A stretch of 64,000 bases of DNA, taken from assembly GCF_013608025.1 (NCBI RefSeq), contig NZ_VDLV01000010.1, positions 181,537 to 245,536 of the forward strand, written 5' to 3'. The stretch is from Pseudomonas brassicacearum subsp. neoaurantiaca. GTDB taxonomy: Bacteria; Pseudomonadota; Gammaproteobacteria; Pseudomonadales; Pseudomonadaceae. The notes below the pieces were generated by a model. It was given only the letters and a program-made list of their open reading frames with translations, did not search any database and was not told the origin of the DNA. The position numbers were made by a program, and so were the translations under genes. This document shows, one piece after another, positions 26,557 through 40,243 of this stretch (position 1 is the stretch's first letter; each line of letters opens with the position of its first letter).

Positions 26557-28230
26557 TTAGATTTTTGCCGCGATCACCATTTTCTTGGCATGCGCCAAGG
26601 ACTCCTTGGTCAGGTCGATGCCACCCAGCATTCGTGCCACTTCTTCCACGCGTTCGTTTTTGTTGAGCTTGGACACAGCGGTACGAGTCGCATCTTCGCC
26701 ACGCACCTTGTGGACAAAAAGATGCTGGTGTCCCTGGGCTGCGACCTGAGGCAGGTGGGTAACGGTCAGGACCTGGCCGCGTTCGCCCAACCTGCGGAGC
26801 AATTGGCCGACAATTTCCGCCGTCGGGCCGCCAATCCCTACGTCCACTTCGTCGAATACCAATGTAGGCACTCTTGAGGTTTGCGCGGTGATGACCTGGA
26901 TAGCCAGGCTGATGCGCGACAGCTCGCCTCCGGACGCCACTTTGGCCAGCGCCTTGAGCGGCTGGCCAGGGTTGGCGCTGACCAGCAGCTCTACCTGCTC
27001 CAGTCCATTGGGCTGGAGTTCGTTGCCCGCGTTGGGGTGCAACTCGATGGTGAAGCGCCCGCCCGGCATGCCCAGTCGCTGGATCTCCTGCTCCACGGCA
27101 TTGGCCAGTCCTGTCGCGGCCTGGCGGCGCAGTTGGCTGAGCTCATTGGCTTTTTCCTGATAATGACGCGCATAGGAAGCCAGCTCGTCGCCGAGGCGCT
27201 CGATGGATTCATCATTGGCGTTCAGGGATTCCAGCTCTTCCAGCAGGCGCTGCTGCAGCTCGACGACATCGGTCGGCTGGACGCGGTGCTTGCGGGCGAG
27301 CGTATAGATGGTATCCAGGCGTTCTTCCAGATATTGCAGGCGTGCCGGGTCGGCATCGAAATGATCGAGGAACCGGTTCAATTCCCCGACGGCTTCCTCG
27401 ACCTGTATCTGTGCGCTGGTCAGCAGGTTCGTAGCTTCGTTCAGGGCGCCCACCGAGTTGCTGACGCTGGAAAGCCGGTTCAGGCTCGCTGTCAGGGCGT
27501 TGAGCACGTTTCCTGAATCGTTTTCGCTGCATTGTTCAACGACCTGACGGCAAATACCCAGCAGCGCCTCGGCGTTGGTCAGGTTCTTGTGTTCCTGTTC
27601 CAATTCCTCCAGCTCGTTTTCACCCAGGGCCAGGTTCTCCAACTCTTCCAGCTGGTAGCTCAGCAACTGGTGGCGAGCACGCTGTTCGTCGCCGGAGTTG
27701 GAGAGGCGATCCAGTTCCTGCCGGGTTTGCCGCCAGCGCTGGGCGGCCAGTTGAACCTGGCGTGCCAGGTCGGTGGCGCCTGCGTATTCGTCGAGCAGGC
27801 GGCGATGGGTGTCGGTCTTGAGCAGGGATTGATGTTCATGCTGGCTGTGAATATCAATCAGCAGCTCACCCAGGGCCTTGAGGTCGCCCAGTGGGCAGGG
27901 CGTGCCGTTGATGTAGCCTCGGGAGCGGCCCTCGGCGGTGATGACCCGGCGCAGGATGCACAGGCCATCGGTGTCCAGGTCGCGTTCAGCCAGCCATGTG
28001 CTGGCTTCGGGAATATCGACCAGGTCGAAGGTTGCCAGGATGTCGGCCTTGTCCGCTCCGGGACGCACCACGCCGCTATCGGCGCGGTCGCCCAGCGTCA
28101 GGCCCAGGGCGTCGAGCATGATCGACTTGCCCGCGCCGGTTTCACCGGTGATCACGCTCATGCCCCGATCGAGTTCGAGGTCGAGATGTTCGACGATGGC
28201 GTAGTTGTGTACGGACAGGTGCACCAGCAT
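26557..28230 (-). CDS. recN: DNA repair ATPase RecN
   Basis: This 557-residue SMC-like protein starts MLVHLSVHNYAIVEHL. Walker A is GETGAGKS at 29-36; a long coiled-coil middle spans about 150-370; the signature VASGGELSRISLAIQV and Walker B TLVFDEVDVGIGG follow. It acts early in double-strand break repair. The LexA control expected for recN is not evident from a clear box by eye. Its start is divergent from grpE. Confidence 0.96.
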   Translation of the reverse strand: MLVHLSVHNYAIVEHLDLELDRGMSVITGETGAGKSIMLDALGLTLGDRADSGVVRPGADKADILATFDLVDIPEASTWLAERDLDTDGLCILRRVITAEGRSRGYINGTPCPLGDLKALGELLIDIHSQHEHQSLLKTDTHRRLLDEYAGATDLARQVQLAAQRWRQTRQELDRLSNSGDEQRARHQLLSYQLEELENLALGENELEELEQEHKNLTNAEALLGICRQVVEQCSENDSGNVLNALTASLNRLSSVSNSVGALNEATNLLTSAQIQVEEAVGELNRFLDHFDADPARLQYLEERLDTIYTLARKHRVQPTDVVELQQRLLEELESLNANDESIERLGDELASYARHYQEKANELSQLRRQAATGLANAVEQEIQRLGMPGGRFTIELHPNAGNELQPNGLEQVELLVSANPGQPLKALAKVASGGELSRISLAIQVITAQTSRVPTLVFDEVDVGIGGPTAEIVGQLLRRLGERGQVLTVTHLPQVAAQGHQHLFVHKVRGEDATRTAVSKLNKNERVEEVARMLGGIDLTKESLAHAKKMVIAAKI

Positions 28231-28390
28231 AAGGCCGCTCCCAGGCTTTAGGTCTGGTTATTTATACAGTGTTTTGTTTCGGGCTGACAATGCCTGCGCT
28301 TAGCTCGATTTGCTTGGCTGCGCGAGATTCTTAGTGCTGCGAGGAATGACCATGCTGCTGTCTTTTGTAGGGTTAATTCGTCAGGTGACC

Positions 28391-28418
28391 CTTGAAGCTT
28401 GAAAACCCGGCCCCATAT
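28391..28418 (+). promoter_or_regulatory. Sigma-32 heat-shock promoter of grpE-dnaK
   Basis: CTTGAA at 28391-28396 and CCCCATAT at 28411-28418 are separated by 14 bp, matching the heat-shock consensus (CTTGAAA, CCCCATNT). It lies about 55 bp upstream of the grpE start. Confidence 0.88.
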
Positions 28419-28471
28419 ACCGGGGCAGAAGCGCGAGTCGAGCTCGCGGACGAAGTTGAAAGGAGAAATCT

Positions 28472-29038
28472 ATGGCTGACGAACAGACGCAGGACACGCA
28501 AAATCTAGACGCCAATCAGGCTCCCCAGGACTCGGGCGAAGACCTGTCGGCACGTGTACAAGTGCTCGAGGAGCAACTGGCCGGTGCGCAGGATCAGGCG
28601 TTGCGTGTAGCAGCCGATCTGCAGAACGTTCGCCGTCGCGCCGAGCAAGACGTAGAGAAGGCCCACAAGTTTGCCCTGGAGCGTTTCGCTGGCGATCTGC
28701 TGCCGATCATCGACAGCCTTGAGCGCGGCTTGGAGCTGTCCAATCCGGACGACGAGAACATCCGGCCGATGCGTGAAGGCATCGAGCTGACCCTGAAAAT
28801 GTTCCAGGACACCCTCAAGCGCTATCAGCTTGAGGCGATCGATCCACACGGCGAACCCTTCAACGCCGAGCATCACCAGGCCATGGCGATGCAGGAAAGT
28901 GCGGACGTCGAGCCAAACAGCGTGCTGAAGGTTTTCCAGAAGGGCTACCTGCTCAACGGTCGTTTGCTGCGCCCGGCCATGGTTGTGGTCAGCAAGGCGC
29001 CGGCACCGGTTTCGCCCTCTATTGATGAGCAGGCTTGA
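28472..29038 (+). CDS. grpE: Nucleotide exchange factor GrpE
   Basis: ATG at 28472 follows AAAGGAG. The 188-residue protein has an acidic, disordered N-terminus, a long helix ([20 protein letters not shown]) and the conserved C-terminal block ([18 protein letters not shown] and [18 protein letters not shown]). It releases ADP from DnaK. It is transcribed from a sigma-32 promoter and precedes dnaK by 101 bp. Confidence 0.97.
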   Translation: MADEQTQDTQNLDANQAPQDSGEDLSARVQVLEEQLAGAQDQALRVAADLQNVRRRAEQDVEKAHKFALERFAGDLLPIIDSLERGLELSNPDDENIRPMREGIELTLKMFQDTLKRYQLEAIDPHGEPFNAEHHQAMAMQESADVEPNSVLKVFQKGYLLNGRLLRPAMVVVSKAPAPVSPSIDEQA

Positions 29039-29139
29039 AATCGGGCGCAACGGCCCCATTAAGAAGTCAAGCGTTTAAGTACTACCGCAGTTAGCCACCA
29101 CTGCTGCGGCAAAAAAATTCAAGTTCCGGGAGAGTTAAC

Positions 29140-31056
29140 ATGGGCAAGATTATCGGTATCGACCTGGGGACCACCAACTCGTGCGTCTCCGTGCTGGAAA
29201 ACGGCAAGGCCAAGGTTATTGAAAACGCTGAAGGCGCGCGCACCACGCCGTCGATCATCGCATACGCCAACGATGGCGAGATCCTGGTGGGCCAATCCGC
29301 CAAGCGTCAGGCTGTGACCAATCCGCATAACACCCTGTACGCGGTGAAGCGTCTGATCGGTCGCAAGTTCGACGAAGAAGTCGTTCAGAAAGACATCAAG
29401 ATGGTGCCTTACAAGATCGCCAAGGCTGACAACGGCGACGCTTGGGTTGAAGTGAACGGCCAGAAAATGGCACCGCCACAGATCTCGGCTGAAATTCTGA
29501 AGAAAATGAAGAAAACCGCCGAAGACTATCTCGGCGAAGCGGTGACTGAAGCGGTCATCACTGTCCCTGCCTATTTCAACGACAGCCAGCGTCAGGCGAC
29601 CAAAGACGCCGGCCGCATCGCAGGCCTGGACGTAAAGCGTATCATCAACGAACCTACCGCGGCGGCTCTGGCCTACGGCATGGACAAGGCCAAGGGCGAT
29701 CACACCGTGATCGTTTATGACCTGGGTGGCGGTACTTTCGACGTTTCCGTGATCGAAATCGCGGAAGTTGATGGTGAGCACCAGTTCGAAGTGTTGGCCA
29801 CCAACGGTGACACCTTCCTCGGTGGTGAAGACTTCGACATCCGCCTGATCGACTACCTCGTCGACGAGTTCAAGAAAGAAAGCGGCATGAACCTCAAGGG
29901 TGACCCGCTGGCCATGCAGCGCCTGAAAGAAGCCGCTGAAAAAGCCAAGATCGAACTGTCCTCGAGCCAGTCGACCGACGTGAACCTGCCGTACATCACC
30001 GCAGATGCTACCGGTCCTAAGCACCTGAACGTGAAAATCTCCCGCGCCAAGCTCGAAGCGCTGGTGGAAGACCTGGTTCAGCGCACCATCGAACCTTGCC
30101 GCATTGCGATGAAGGATGCCGGTATCGACGTGGGCTCGATCAATGACGTGATCCTGGTCGGCGGTCAGACCCGTATGCCACTGGTGCAGAAACTGGTTAC
30201 CGATTTCTTCGGTAAAGAAGCTCGCAAGGACGTGAACCCTGACGAAGCCGTTGCCATGGGTGCAGCTATCCAGGGCGCCGTTCTGGCCGGTGACGTGAAA
30301 GACGTTCTGCTGCTGGACGTTAGTCCGCTGACCCTGGGTATCGAAACCATGGGTGGCGTGATGACCGCGCTGATCGAGAAAAACACCACGATTCCTACCA
30401 AGAAATCCCAGGTGTTCTCGACTGCCGATGACAACCAGGGCGCCGTGACCATCCACGTTCTGCAGGGCGAGCGCAAGCAAGCTGCTCAAAACAAGTCCCT
30501 GGGCAAGTTCGACTTGGCAGAGATTCCGCCAGCACCACGTGGCGTGCCACAGATCGAAGTGACCTTCGACATCGACGCGAACGGCATCCTGCACGTCGGC
30601 GCGAAAGACAAGGCGACCGGCAAGACCCAGTCGATCGTGATCAAGGCCAACTCCGGTCTGTCCGAGGAAGAAATTCAGCAGATGGTCCGCGATGCTGAAG
30701 TCAACGCCGAGGAAGACCGCAAGTTCGAAGAGCTGGCAAGCGCTCGCAACCAGGGCGATGCCTTGGTTCACTCGACTCGCAAGATGGTTGCCGATGCCGG
30801 CGACAAAGTGACCGCTGAAGAGAAAGCCGCTATCGAGGCGGCCGTGGTTGCCCTTGAAGCGGCTGTCAAAGGTGACGACAAAGCGGCCATCGAGGCGAAG
30901 ATCGAAGAGCTGTCGAAAGTCTCCGCTCCAGTGGCTCAGAAGATGTACGCCGAGCAGGCTCAGCCAGCTGAAGGCGCCGCGCAGCAAGGCGAATCGGCGG
31001 AAAAAGCCGACGACGTCGTCGACGCTGAGTTCGAAGAAGTGAAAGACAACAAGTAA
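29140..31056 (+). CDS. dnaK: Chaperone DnaK (Hsp70)
   Basis: ATG at 29140 follows GGGAGAG. The 638-residue protein has the Hsp70 signatures [11 protein letters not shown] at the N-terminus, [16 protein letters not shown] and [14 protein letters not shown], the linker [15 protein letters not shown], a substrate-binding domain and a C-terminal EEVKDNK tail. It folds and protects proteins with DnaJ and GrpE in the cytosol. Confidence 0.99.
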   Translation: MGKIIGIDLGTTNSCVSVLENGKAKVIENAEGARTTPSIIAYANDGEILVGQSAKRQAVTNPHNTLYAVKRLIGRKFDEEVVQKDIKMVPYKIAKADNGDAWVEVNGQKMAPPQISAEILKKMKKTAEDYLGEAVTEAVITVPAYFNDSQRQATKDAGRIAGLDVKRIINEPTAAALAYGMDKAKGDHTVIVYDLGGGTFDVSVIEIAEVDGEHQFEVLATNGDTFLGGEDFDIRLIDYLVDEFKKESGMNLKGDPLAMQRLKEAAEKAKIELSSSQSTDVNLPYITADATGPKHLNVKISRAKLEALVEDLVQRTIEPCRIAMKDAGIDVGSINDVILVGGQTRMPLVQKLVTDFFGKEARKDVNPDEAVAMGAAIQGAVLAGDVKDVLLLDVSPLTLGIETMGGVMTALIEKNTTIPTKKSQVFSTADDNQGAVTIHVLQGERKQAAQNKSLGKFDLAEIPPAPRGVPQIEVTFDIDANGILHVGAKDKATGKTQSIVIKANSGLSEEEIQQMVRDAEVNAEEDRKFEELASARNQGDALVHSTRKMVADAGDKVTAEEKAAIEAAVVALEAAVKGDDKAAIEAKIEELSKVSAPVAQKMYAEQAQPAEGAAQQGESAEKADDVVDAEFEEVKDNK

Positions 31057-31420
31057 TCGCTTGTTGGTCGGCCGGTTGACTGCATTTGTGCGGTGGCTGG
31101 TAGGATGTCGCCGCGCGGGAGCTTGCTCCCGCGTTGGCGTGTCTGGAGCCAGCGAATTTTTACAACATGCGACAGTGTTCGGGTGTTGGCGGTGTGTTCG
31201 GGAATGCTCCTGCTTTTCGGGCGATGAGCACCGCATTTTGGCCGGGGCCCTGGCTGAAAGATTTGGTTGTAGGAGACGTCGCGCAGGCACTTTTCCTACA
31301 AAGCCTACGACCAGGATCGTTGAATTGACGTGAGTTGGGTCCGGGCCTGTATTGGGGCTCAACGAGTTTGGCAAGGTTCAGGAGAGGTTTGCCGAACGTC
31401 CTATAAGAGTGCAAAGACTA
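31057..31420. other. 364-bp gap between dnaK and dnaJ with palindromic repeats
   Basis: CGCGGGAGCTTGCTCCCGCG at 31114-31133 is a single REP-type palindrome, and TTGTAGGA (31267-31274) with TCCTACAA (31294-31301) is a second inverted repeat. No ORF with a ribosome-binding site was found. No clear second heat-shock promoter was seen. Confidence 0.65.
31114..31133. repeat. Single REP-type palindrome after dnaK
   Basis: The 20-bp near-perfect palindrome shares the GGGAGCTTGCTCCC core of the doublet at 1641. It could stop or stabilise transcripts from dnaK. Confidence 0.7.
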
Positions 31421-32545
31421 ATGGCAAAGCGTGATTTTTACGAAGTATTGGGTGTCGAGCGCGGTGCCAGCGAGGCAGAGCTGAAAAAGGCTTATCGTCG
31501 CCTGGCGATGAAGCATCACCCGGACCGTAATCCCGGCGACAAAGCGTCGGAAGAGATGTTCAAGGAAGCCAACGAGGCTTACGAAGTTCTGTCCGACTCC
31601 AGTAAGCGTGCGGCCTACGACCAGTACGGTCATGCCGGTGTCGACCCGAGCATGGGCGGTGGTGGCGCCGGTTTCGGCGGTCAGAATTTCTCCGACATCT
31701 TCGGCGATGTTTTCAGCGATTTCTTCGGTGGCGGTCGCGGCGGTGCCCGTGGTGGCGCCCAGCGTGGCAGTGACCTGCGCTACACGCTGGAGCTGAATCT
31801 GGAAGAGGCGGTGCGCGGTACGACGGTCAATATTCGTGTGCCGACGCTGGTCAACTGCAAACCGTGCGATGGCTCGGGAGCCAAGAAAGGTTCGTCGCCC
31901 GTGACCTGCCCGACATGCGGCGGTATCGGCCAGGTTCGCATGCAGCAGGGTTTCTTCTCGGTACAGCAGACCTGCCCGCGTTGCCATGGCCAAGGCAAGA
32001 TCATTTCCGACCCGTGCGATTCCTGCCACGGCGAAGGGCGTGTGGAAGAGTACAAGACGCTGTCGGTCAAAGTGCCGGCGGGTGTCGACACCGGTGACCG
32101 CATTCGCTTGTCCGGTGAGGGCGAGGCGGGGGCCCAGGGCGGTCCGACTGGCGACTTGTATGTCGTGATCAACGTGCGCGAGCACGCGATCTTCCAGCGC
32201 GACGGCAAGCACCTGTTCTGTGAAGTGCCGATCAGCTTTGTCGATGCGGCCTTGGGTGGCGAGCTTGAGATCCCGACCCTCGACGGTCGCGTCAAGCTGA
32301 AGATCCCCGAAGGTACGCAGACCGGCAAACAGTTCCGGATTCGCGGCAAGGGCGTCGCGCCAGTGCGTGGCGGTGGAGCAGGCGACCTGATGTGCCGTGT
32401 GGCGGTGGAAACCCCGGTCAACCTGAGCCGACGCCAGCGTGAGTTGCTTGAAGAATTCCGCAGTTCCCTTGCGGATGACAACAGCCACTCGCCAAAAACC
32501 ACTGGCTGGTTCGAAGGCGTGAAGCGCTTCTTCGGCGATCTCTAA
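31421..32545 (+). CDS. dnaJ: Chaperone DnaJ (Hsp40)
   Basis: ATG at 31421 ([12 protein letters not shown]) is chosen over the upstream open frame because it gives the conserved N-terminus. The 374-residue protein has a J domain with HPD at 33-35, a Gly/Phe-rich linker at about 75-125, four zinc motifs ([32 protein letters not shown]) and the C-terminal substrate domains. It stimulates the DnaK ATPase and delivers clients. Confidence 0.98.
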   Translation: MAKRDFYEVLGVERGASEAELKKAYRRLAMKHHPDRNPGDKASEEMFKEANEAYEVLSDSSKRAAYDQYGHAGVDPSMGGGGAGFGGQNFSDIFGDVFSDFFGGGRGGARGGAQRGSDLRYTLELNLEEAVRGTTVNIRVPTLVNCKPCDGSGAKKGSSPVTCPTCGGIGQVRMQQGFFSVQQTCPRCHGQGKIISDPCDSCHGEGRVEEYKTLSVKVPAGVDTGDRIRLSGEGEAGAQGGPTGDLYVVINVREHAIFQRDGKHLFCEVPISFVDAALGGELEIPTLDGRVKLKIPEGTQTGKQFRIRGKGVAPVRGGGAGDLMCRVAVETPVNLSRRQRELLEEFRSSLADDNSHSPKTTGWFEGVKRFFGDL

Positions 32546-33361
<816 letters not shown>

Positions 33362-33373
33362 TGCCCCTCAAGG

Positions 33374-33404
33374 CGGGGTTCAGGTTATACTGAGCCCCGT
33401 TTTG
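33374..33404 (+). terminator. Terminator after dapB
   Basis: CGGGGTTCAG and CTGAGCCCCG form a 10-bp stem (one G-U pair) with a six-base loop followed by TTTT, 13 bp after the dapB stop. Confidence 0.85.
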
Positions 33405-33533
33405 CACCGCCTCGCGACGGCCTGTCGCATTCCTCTGCCTTTAAGGCTCATTAGCGGTGGACCAAAAAAGCCTTTTTCTGTAAGCTACAGCTTTAGTGTG
33501 TCCACTAAAAGCGCGCAGAATAATTCAGTGAAC

Positions 33534-33572
33534 AAGCGGGGTGACGTGTCCATACGTCACTCCGCTTTTTTA
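33534..33572 (+). terminator. Second terminator-like hairpin in the dapB-carA gap
   Basis: AAGCGGGGTGACGT and ACGTCACTCCGCTT pair in a long stem with one mismatch and are followed by a T run. It ends about 45 bp before the carA start. It may complete termination from upstream or act as an attenuator for carAB; the sequence alone does not decide. Confidence 0.7.
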
Positions 33573-33616
33573 CAACCTGCGATCGCCCTTTCAGGCTTTA
33601 TTTACGGGAGGTCTTC

Positions 33617-34753
33617 TTGACTAAGCCAGCCATACTCGCCCTTGCTGATGGCAGCATTTTTCGCGGCGAAGCCATTGGAGCCGACGGTCAGACCGTTGGT
33701 GAGGTGGTGTTTAACACCGCAATGACCGGCTATCAGGAAATTCTTACCGATCCTTCCTACGCCCAACAAATCGTTACCCTGACTTATCCGCACATCGGCA
33801 ACACCGGCACCACGCCGGAAGACGCCGAGTCTGATCGCGTCTGGTCCGCTGGCCTGGTCATCCGTGACTTGCCGCTGGTAGCGAGCAACTGGCGTAACAC
33901 GATGTCCCTGTCCGATTACCTGAAAGCCAACAACGTCGTGGCGATCGCCGGTATCGACACCCGCCGCCTGACCCGCATCCTTCGGGAAAAAGGCGCGCAG
34001 AACGGCTGCATCATGGCCGGCGACAACATTTCCGAAGAAGCCGCCATCGCCGCTGCCCAAGGTTTTCCTGGCCTCAAGGGCATGGACTTGGCGAAAGTCG
34101 TCAGCACCAAGGCGCAGTACGAATGGCGCTCCACGGTCTGGGATCTGAAGACCGACAGTCACGCGACGATCGAGGCTTCCGAGCTGCCATACCACGTGGT
34201 TGCCTACGACTACGGCGTCAAGCTGAACATCCTGCGCATGCTGGTCGAGCGCGGTTGCCGCGTCACCGTGGTGCCGGCGCAAACTCCGGCCGCCGACGTC
34301 CTGGCGCTCAAGCCAGATGGTGTGTTCCTGTCCAACGGTCCGGGTGACCCGGAGCCTTGCGACTACGCGATCCAGGCGATCAAGGATGTGCTGGAAACCG
34401 AGATCCCGGTCTTCGGCATCTGCCTCGGTCACCAACTGTTGGCCCTCGCTTCGGGCGCCAAGACCTTGAAAATGGGTCATGGCCACCACGGTGCCAACCA
34501 CCCGGTCCAGGACCTGGACACCGGCGTGGTGATGATCACCAGCCAGAACCACGGTTTTGCCGTGGATGAGGCGACCCTGCCGGCCAACGTTCGTGCGATC
34601 CACAAATCGCTGTTCGACGGCACGCTGCAAGGCATCGAGCGTACCGACAAGAGCGCGTTCAGCTTCCAGGGCCACCCTGAAGCGAGCCCGGGCCCGAACG
34701 ATGTGGCGCCGCTGTTCGATCGCTTCATCAATGAGATGGCCAAGCGACGCTGA
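33617..34753 (+). CDS. carA: Carbamoyl-phosphate synthase small (glutaminase) subunit
   Basis: The start is TTG at 33617 ([12 protein letters not shown]), placed 5 bp after GGGAGG. The 378-residue product has the CPSase small-chain N-domain ([34 protein letters not shown]) and a class I amidotransferase domain with the nucleophile Cys in [14 protein letters not shown] and the His/Glu in [11 protein letters not shown]. It supplies ammonia from glutamine to CarB for arginine and pyrimidine synthesis. Confidence 0.97.
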   Translation: MTKPAILALADGSIFRGEAIGADGQTVGEVVFNTAMTGYQEILTDPSYAQQIVTLTYPHIGNTGTTPEDAESDRVWSAGLVIRDLPLVASNWRNTMSLSDYLKANNVVAIAGIDTRRLTRILREKGAQNGCIMAGDNISEEAAIAAAQGFPGLKGMDLAKVVSTKAQYEWRSTVWDLKTDSHATIEASELPYHVVAYDYGVKLNILRMLVERGCRVTVVPAQTPAADVLALKPDGVFLSNGPGDPEPCDYAIQAIKDVLETEIPVFGICLGHQLLALASGAKTLKMGHGHHGANHPVQDLDTGVVMITSQNHGFAVDEATLPANVRAIHKSLFDGTLQGIERTDKSAFSFQGHPEASPGPNDVAPLFDRFINEMAKRR

Positions 34754-34858
34754 CCGCGTGAAGCCCGAGGGCGGCCCCGAAAGCGGCGGCCCCCACGGGC
34801 GCTTCAAAGATTGTTCGACGGCCTAGCCGACTGACCTGCGGATTTGAGTGACAAACCC

Positions 34859-38076
<3,218 letters not shown>

Positions 38077-38080
<4 letters not shown>

Positions 38081-38559
38081 GCATAACCAAGTACCCGATG
38101 ACTGTTCAGGGCGCGAAGGCCCTGGAGGAAGAACACGCTTTCCTGACCAAGGTCGAGCGCCCGCGCTTGAGCCAGGCTATTGGTGAAGCGCGTGAGCTGG
38201 GCGACCTGAAGGAAAACGCCGAATACCACGCTGCCCGAGAGGAGCAGGGGATGGTCGAGGCGCGTGTCCGTGACATCGAAGGCCGTATGCAGAATGCGGT
38301 GATCATCGATGTCACGACGATTCCACATACTGGCAAGGTCATCTTTGGCACCACGGTGGAAATCGCCAACGTCGAGACCGATGAAAGCGTGACCTACCAG
38401 ATCGTTGGCGAAGACGAGGCAGACATCAAGCTCGGCAAGATTTCAGTCGGCTCGCCCATCGCTCGCGCCTTGATTGCCAAGGAAGAGGGTGATGTGGTCG
38501 CTGTGAAGACGCCCGGTGGTGTCATCGAGTATGAGATTGTCGAAGTCCGTCACATCTGA
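38077..38559 (+). CDS. greA: Transcription elongation factor GreA
   Basis: ATG at 38077 overlaps the carB stop (ATGA). The 160-residue protein has the N-terminal coiled coil ([40 protein letters not shown]) with the acidic tip, and the C-terminal FKBP-like domain ([33 protein letters not shown]). It rescues backtracked RNA polymerase by stimulating transcript cleavage. Confidence 0.97.
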
Positions 38560-38587
38560 GCGAAGGCGCCCGCTGCGAGCCGGCGCC

Positions 38588-38992
38588 ATGATCTGGCAGC
38601 TCACCCAGATGTTATGGGTGGGCGGCATCTGGTTGTTACACATCGGTTTGCTGCCGGTGCTGGGTCGAGTTGGCCTGGCACCGCTGCTCATCGACGAAAT
38701 CGCTGGCATGCTGACGGCGCTGCTGGTGGCGTTTTCCGCGGCGTGTGTGATGTTTCAGGCTTTGGTGCTGGTTCAGGCCGAGGGCCTTGCCAGTCTATGG
38801 CGCGACATCCGTGGGCAATTGTTGCTCATGTCGTTGTACGCGTGCGGGATGTTCTTTGCTGTGCATCTCGGCTGGCCGGATGCGAGCCAGTGGCAGGTAT
38901 TCAGTTACCTGGTGCTGGGCTTTTCCGGATTGGTGCTTGTATTGCAACCCGTTCCTGGCTGGAGTGGCAGGGCGCGCGAAGCGCACCCTTGA
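38588..38992 (+). CDS. Small integral membrane protein (DUF4149-like)
   Basis: ATG at 38588 (MIWQLTQMLWVGGIW) gives 134 residues with about four hydrophobic helices (LWVGGIWLLHIGLLP, MLTALLVAFSAACVMFQAL, LLLMSLYACGMFFAV, VFSYLVLGFSGLVLVLQ). The layout recalls DUF4149 membrane proteins, which have no known function. It lies between greA and the convergent yhbY gene. Confidence 0.7.
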   Translation: MIWQLTQMLWVGGIWLLHIGLLPVLGRVGLAPLLIDEIAGMLTALLVAFSAACVMFQALVLVQAEGLASLWRDIRGQLLLMSLYACGMFFAVHLGWPDASQWQVFSYLVLGFSGLVLVLQPVPGWSGRAREAHP

Positions 38993-39002
38993 CCCTTTGA
39001 TA

Positions 39003-39311
39003 TCACTTGAAGCGGTGAACGTTCGACAACTGCTTGTTGACGCTGAAATTCTTGCGATAAATCAGCGCCATCTTGCCGATGACCTGCACGAGGTCTGCCT
39101 TTCCGACTTTGCACAGTTCGGCAACAGCAGCCAGGCGGGCTTCGCGGTCGAGGATGTTGAGCTTGATCTTGATCAGCTCGTGATCGCCCAAGGCGCGTTC
39201 CAATTCGGCGAGCACACCTTCAGTCAAACCGTTGTCAGCCACAGTCAAAACCGGTTTCAGATGGTGGCCGATGGATTTGTATTGTTTCTTCTGCTCTTGA
39301 GTGAGCGGCAT
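39003..39311 (-). CDS. yhbY: YhbY, ribosome-associated RNA-binding protein (CRM domain)
   Basis: This 102-residue protein has the CRS1-YhbY domain: MPLTQEQKKQYKSIGHHLKP, VLTVADNGLTEGVLAELERAL, HELIKIKLN and VQVIGKMALIYRKN. YhbY binds pre-50S ribosomal particles. It is divergent from rlmE, another ribosome-maturation gene, with 108 bp between starts. Confidence 0.94.
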   Translation of the reverse strand: MPLTQEQKKQYKSIGHHLKPVLTVADNGLTEGVLAELERALGDHELIKIKLNILDREARLAAVAELCKVGKADLVQVIGKMALIYRKNFSVNKQLSNVHRFK

Positions 39312-39419
39312 AATCTGACCCCTGCGTCTGATCTTGTAAAAAGCGGCGGCCAGTTTACCCGAGCGAGTCCGGGACCGCCCAGTTAATCACGATCGGTTTT
39401 ATTTTTTTAGAGGTGGCCC

Positions 39420-40052
39420 GTGGCCCGTTCCAAGACAAGTCTTAAGTGGCTGCAAGAGCATTTCAACGACCCATTCGTGAAAATGGCGCAAAAAGACGGG
39501 TATCGTTCCCGTGCCAGCTACAAGCTGCTGGAGATTCAGGAAAGAGACCGTTTGATCCGTCCAGGCATGAGCGTGATCGACTTGGGCGCCGCCCCGGGTG
39601 GCTGGTCCCAAGTGACCAGTCGTCTGATTGGTGGGCAAGGCACACTGATCGCTTCCGATATCCTGGAAATGGACAGCATCCCGGATGTGACCTTCATTCA
39701 GGGCGACTTTACCGAGGACGCGGTACTGGCGCAGATTCTTGAAGCGGTTGGAAAAAACGAGGTGGACCTTGTGATTTCCGATATGGCCCCCAATATGAGT
39801 GGATTGGCATCTGTTGATATGCCTCGATCGATGTTCCTGTGCGAGTTGGCACTGGATCTTGCGACTCGGGTGTTGAAGCCGGGTGGTGATTTTTTGATCA
39901 AGGTCTTCCAGGGCGAAGGCTTCGACGAATACCACAAGAGTGTGCGCAAGCAGTTCGAGAAGGTCACGACGCGCAAGCCGAAATCATCGCGTGATCGCTC
40001 CCGTGAGCAGTACCTGCTGGGCCGTGGTTTCCGTGGTCGCAGTGAGGAATAA
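39420..40052 (+). CDS. rlmE: 23S rRNA 2'-O-methyltransferase (U2552)
   Basis: GTG at 39420 follows AGAGGTG and gives 210 residues starting [15 protein letters not shown]. The Rossmann motif [14 protein letters not shown] binds S-adenosylmethionine, and the K-D-K-E residues appear in [32 protein letters not shown] and [11 protein letters not shown]. It modifies 23S rRNA late in 50S assembly and is also called FtsJ or RrmJ. Confidence 0.96.
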   Translation: MARSKTSLKWLQEHFNDPFVKMAQKDGYRSRASYKLLEIQERDRLIRPGMSVIDLGAAPGGWSQVTSRLIGGQGTLIASDILEMDSIPDVTFIQGDFTEDAVLAQILEAVGKNEVDLVISDMAPNMSGLASVDMPRSMFLCELALDLATRVLKPGGDFLIKVFQGEGFDEYHKSVRKQFEKVTTRKPKSSRDRSREQYLLGRGFRGRSEE

Positions 40053-40243
40053 GGGATTTTTCGACCGGGGCGATAGGTTTTTCGTATTTCGTCCCGTGAG
40101 CATTAGCGAATATTGTGTAGAAAGTGTTTCACAAAGGGTTACAGACGGCGCCTGCCAGAGTCGTAGGTAATGTAGTAAGTTAGGCCGGTGAATATCATGC
40201 GAAGCGCGCGCCAGTAGCGGAGCTTGCTTCAGAGGGTAGTTAA

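Noticed and set aside
29119..31374. A 751-codon open frame antisense to dnaK
   Set aside because: It mirrors the codon bias of dnaK, has no family features and overlaps grpE-dnaJ control regions.
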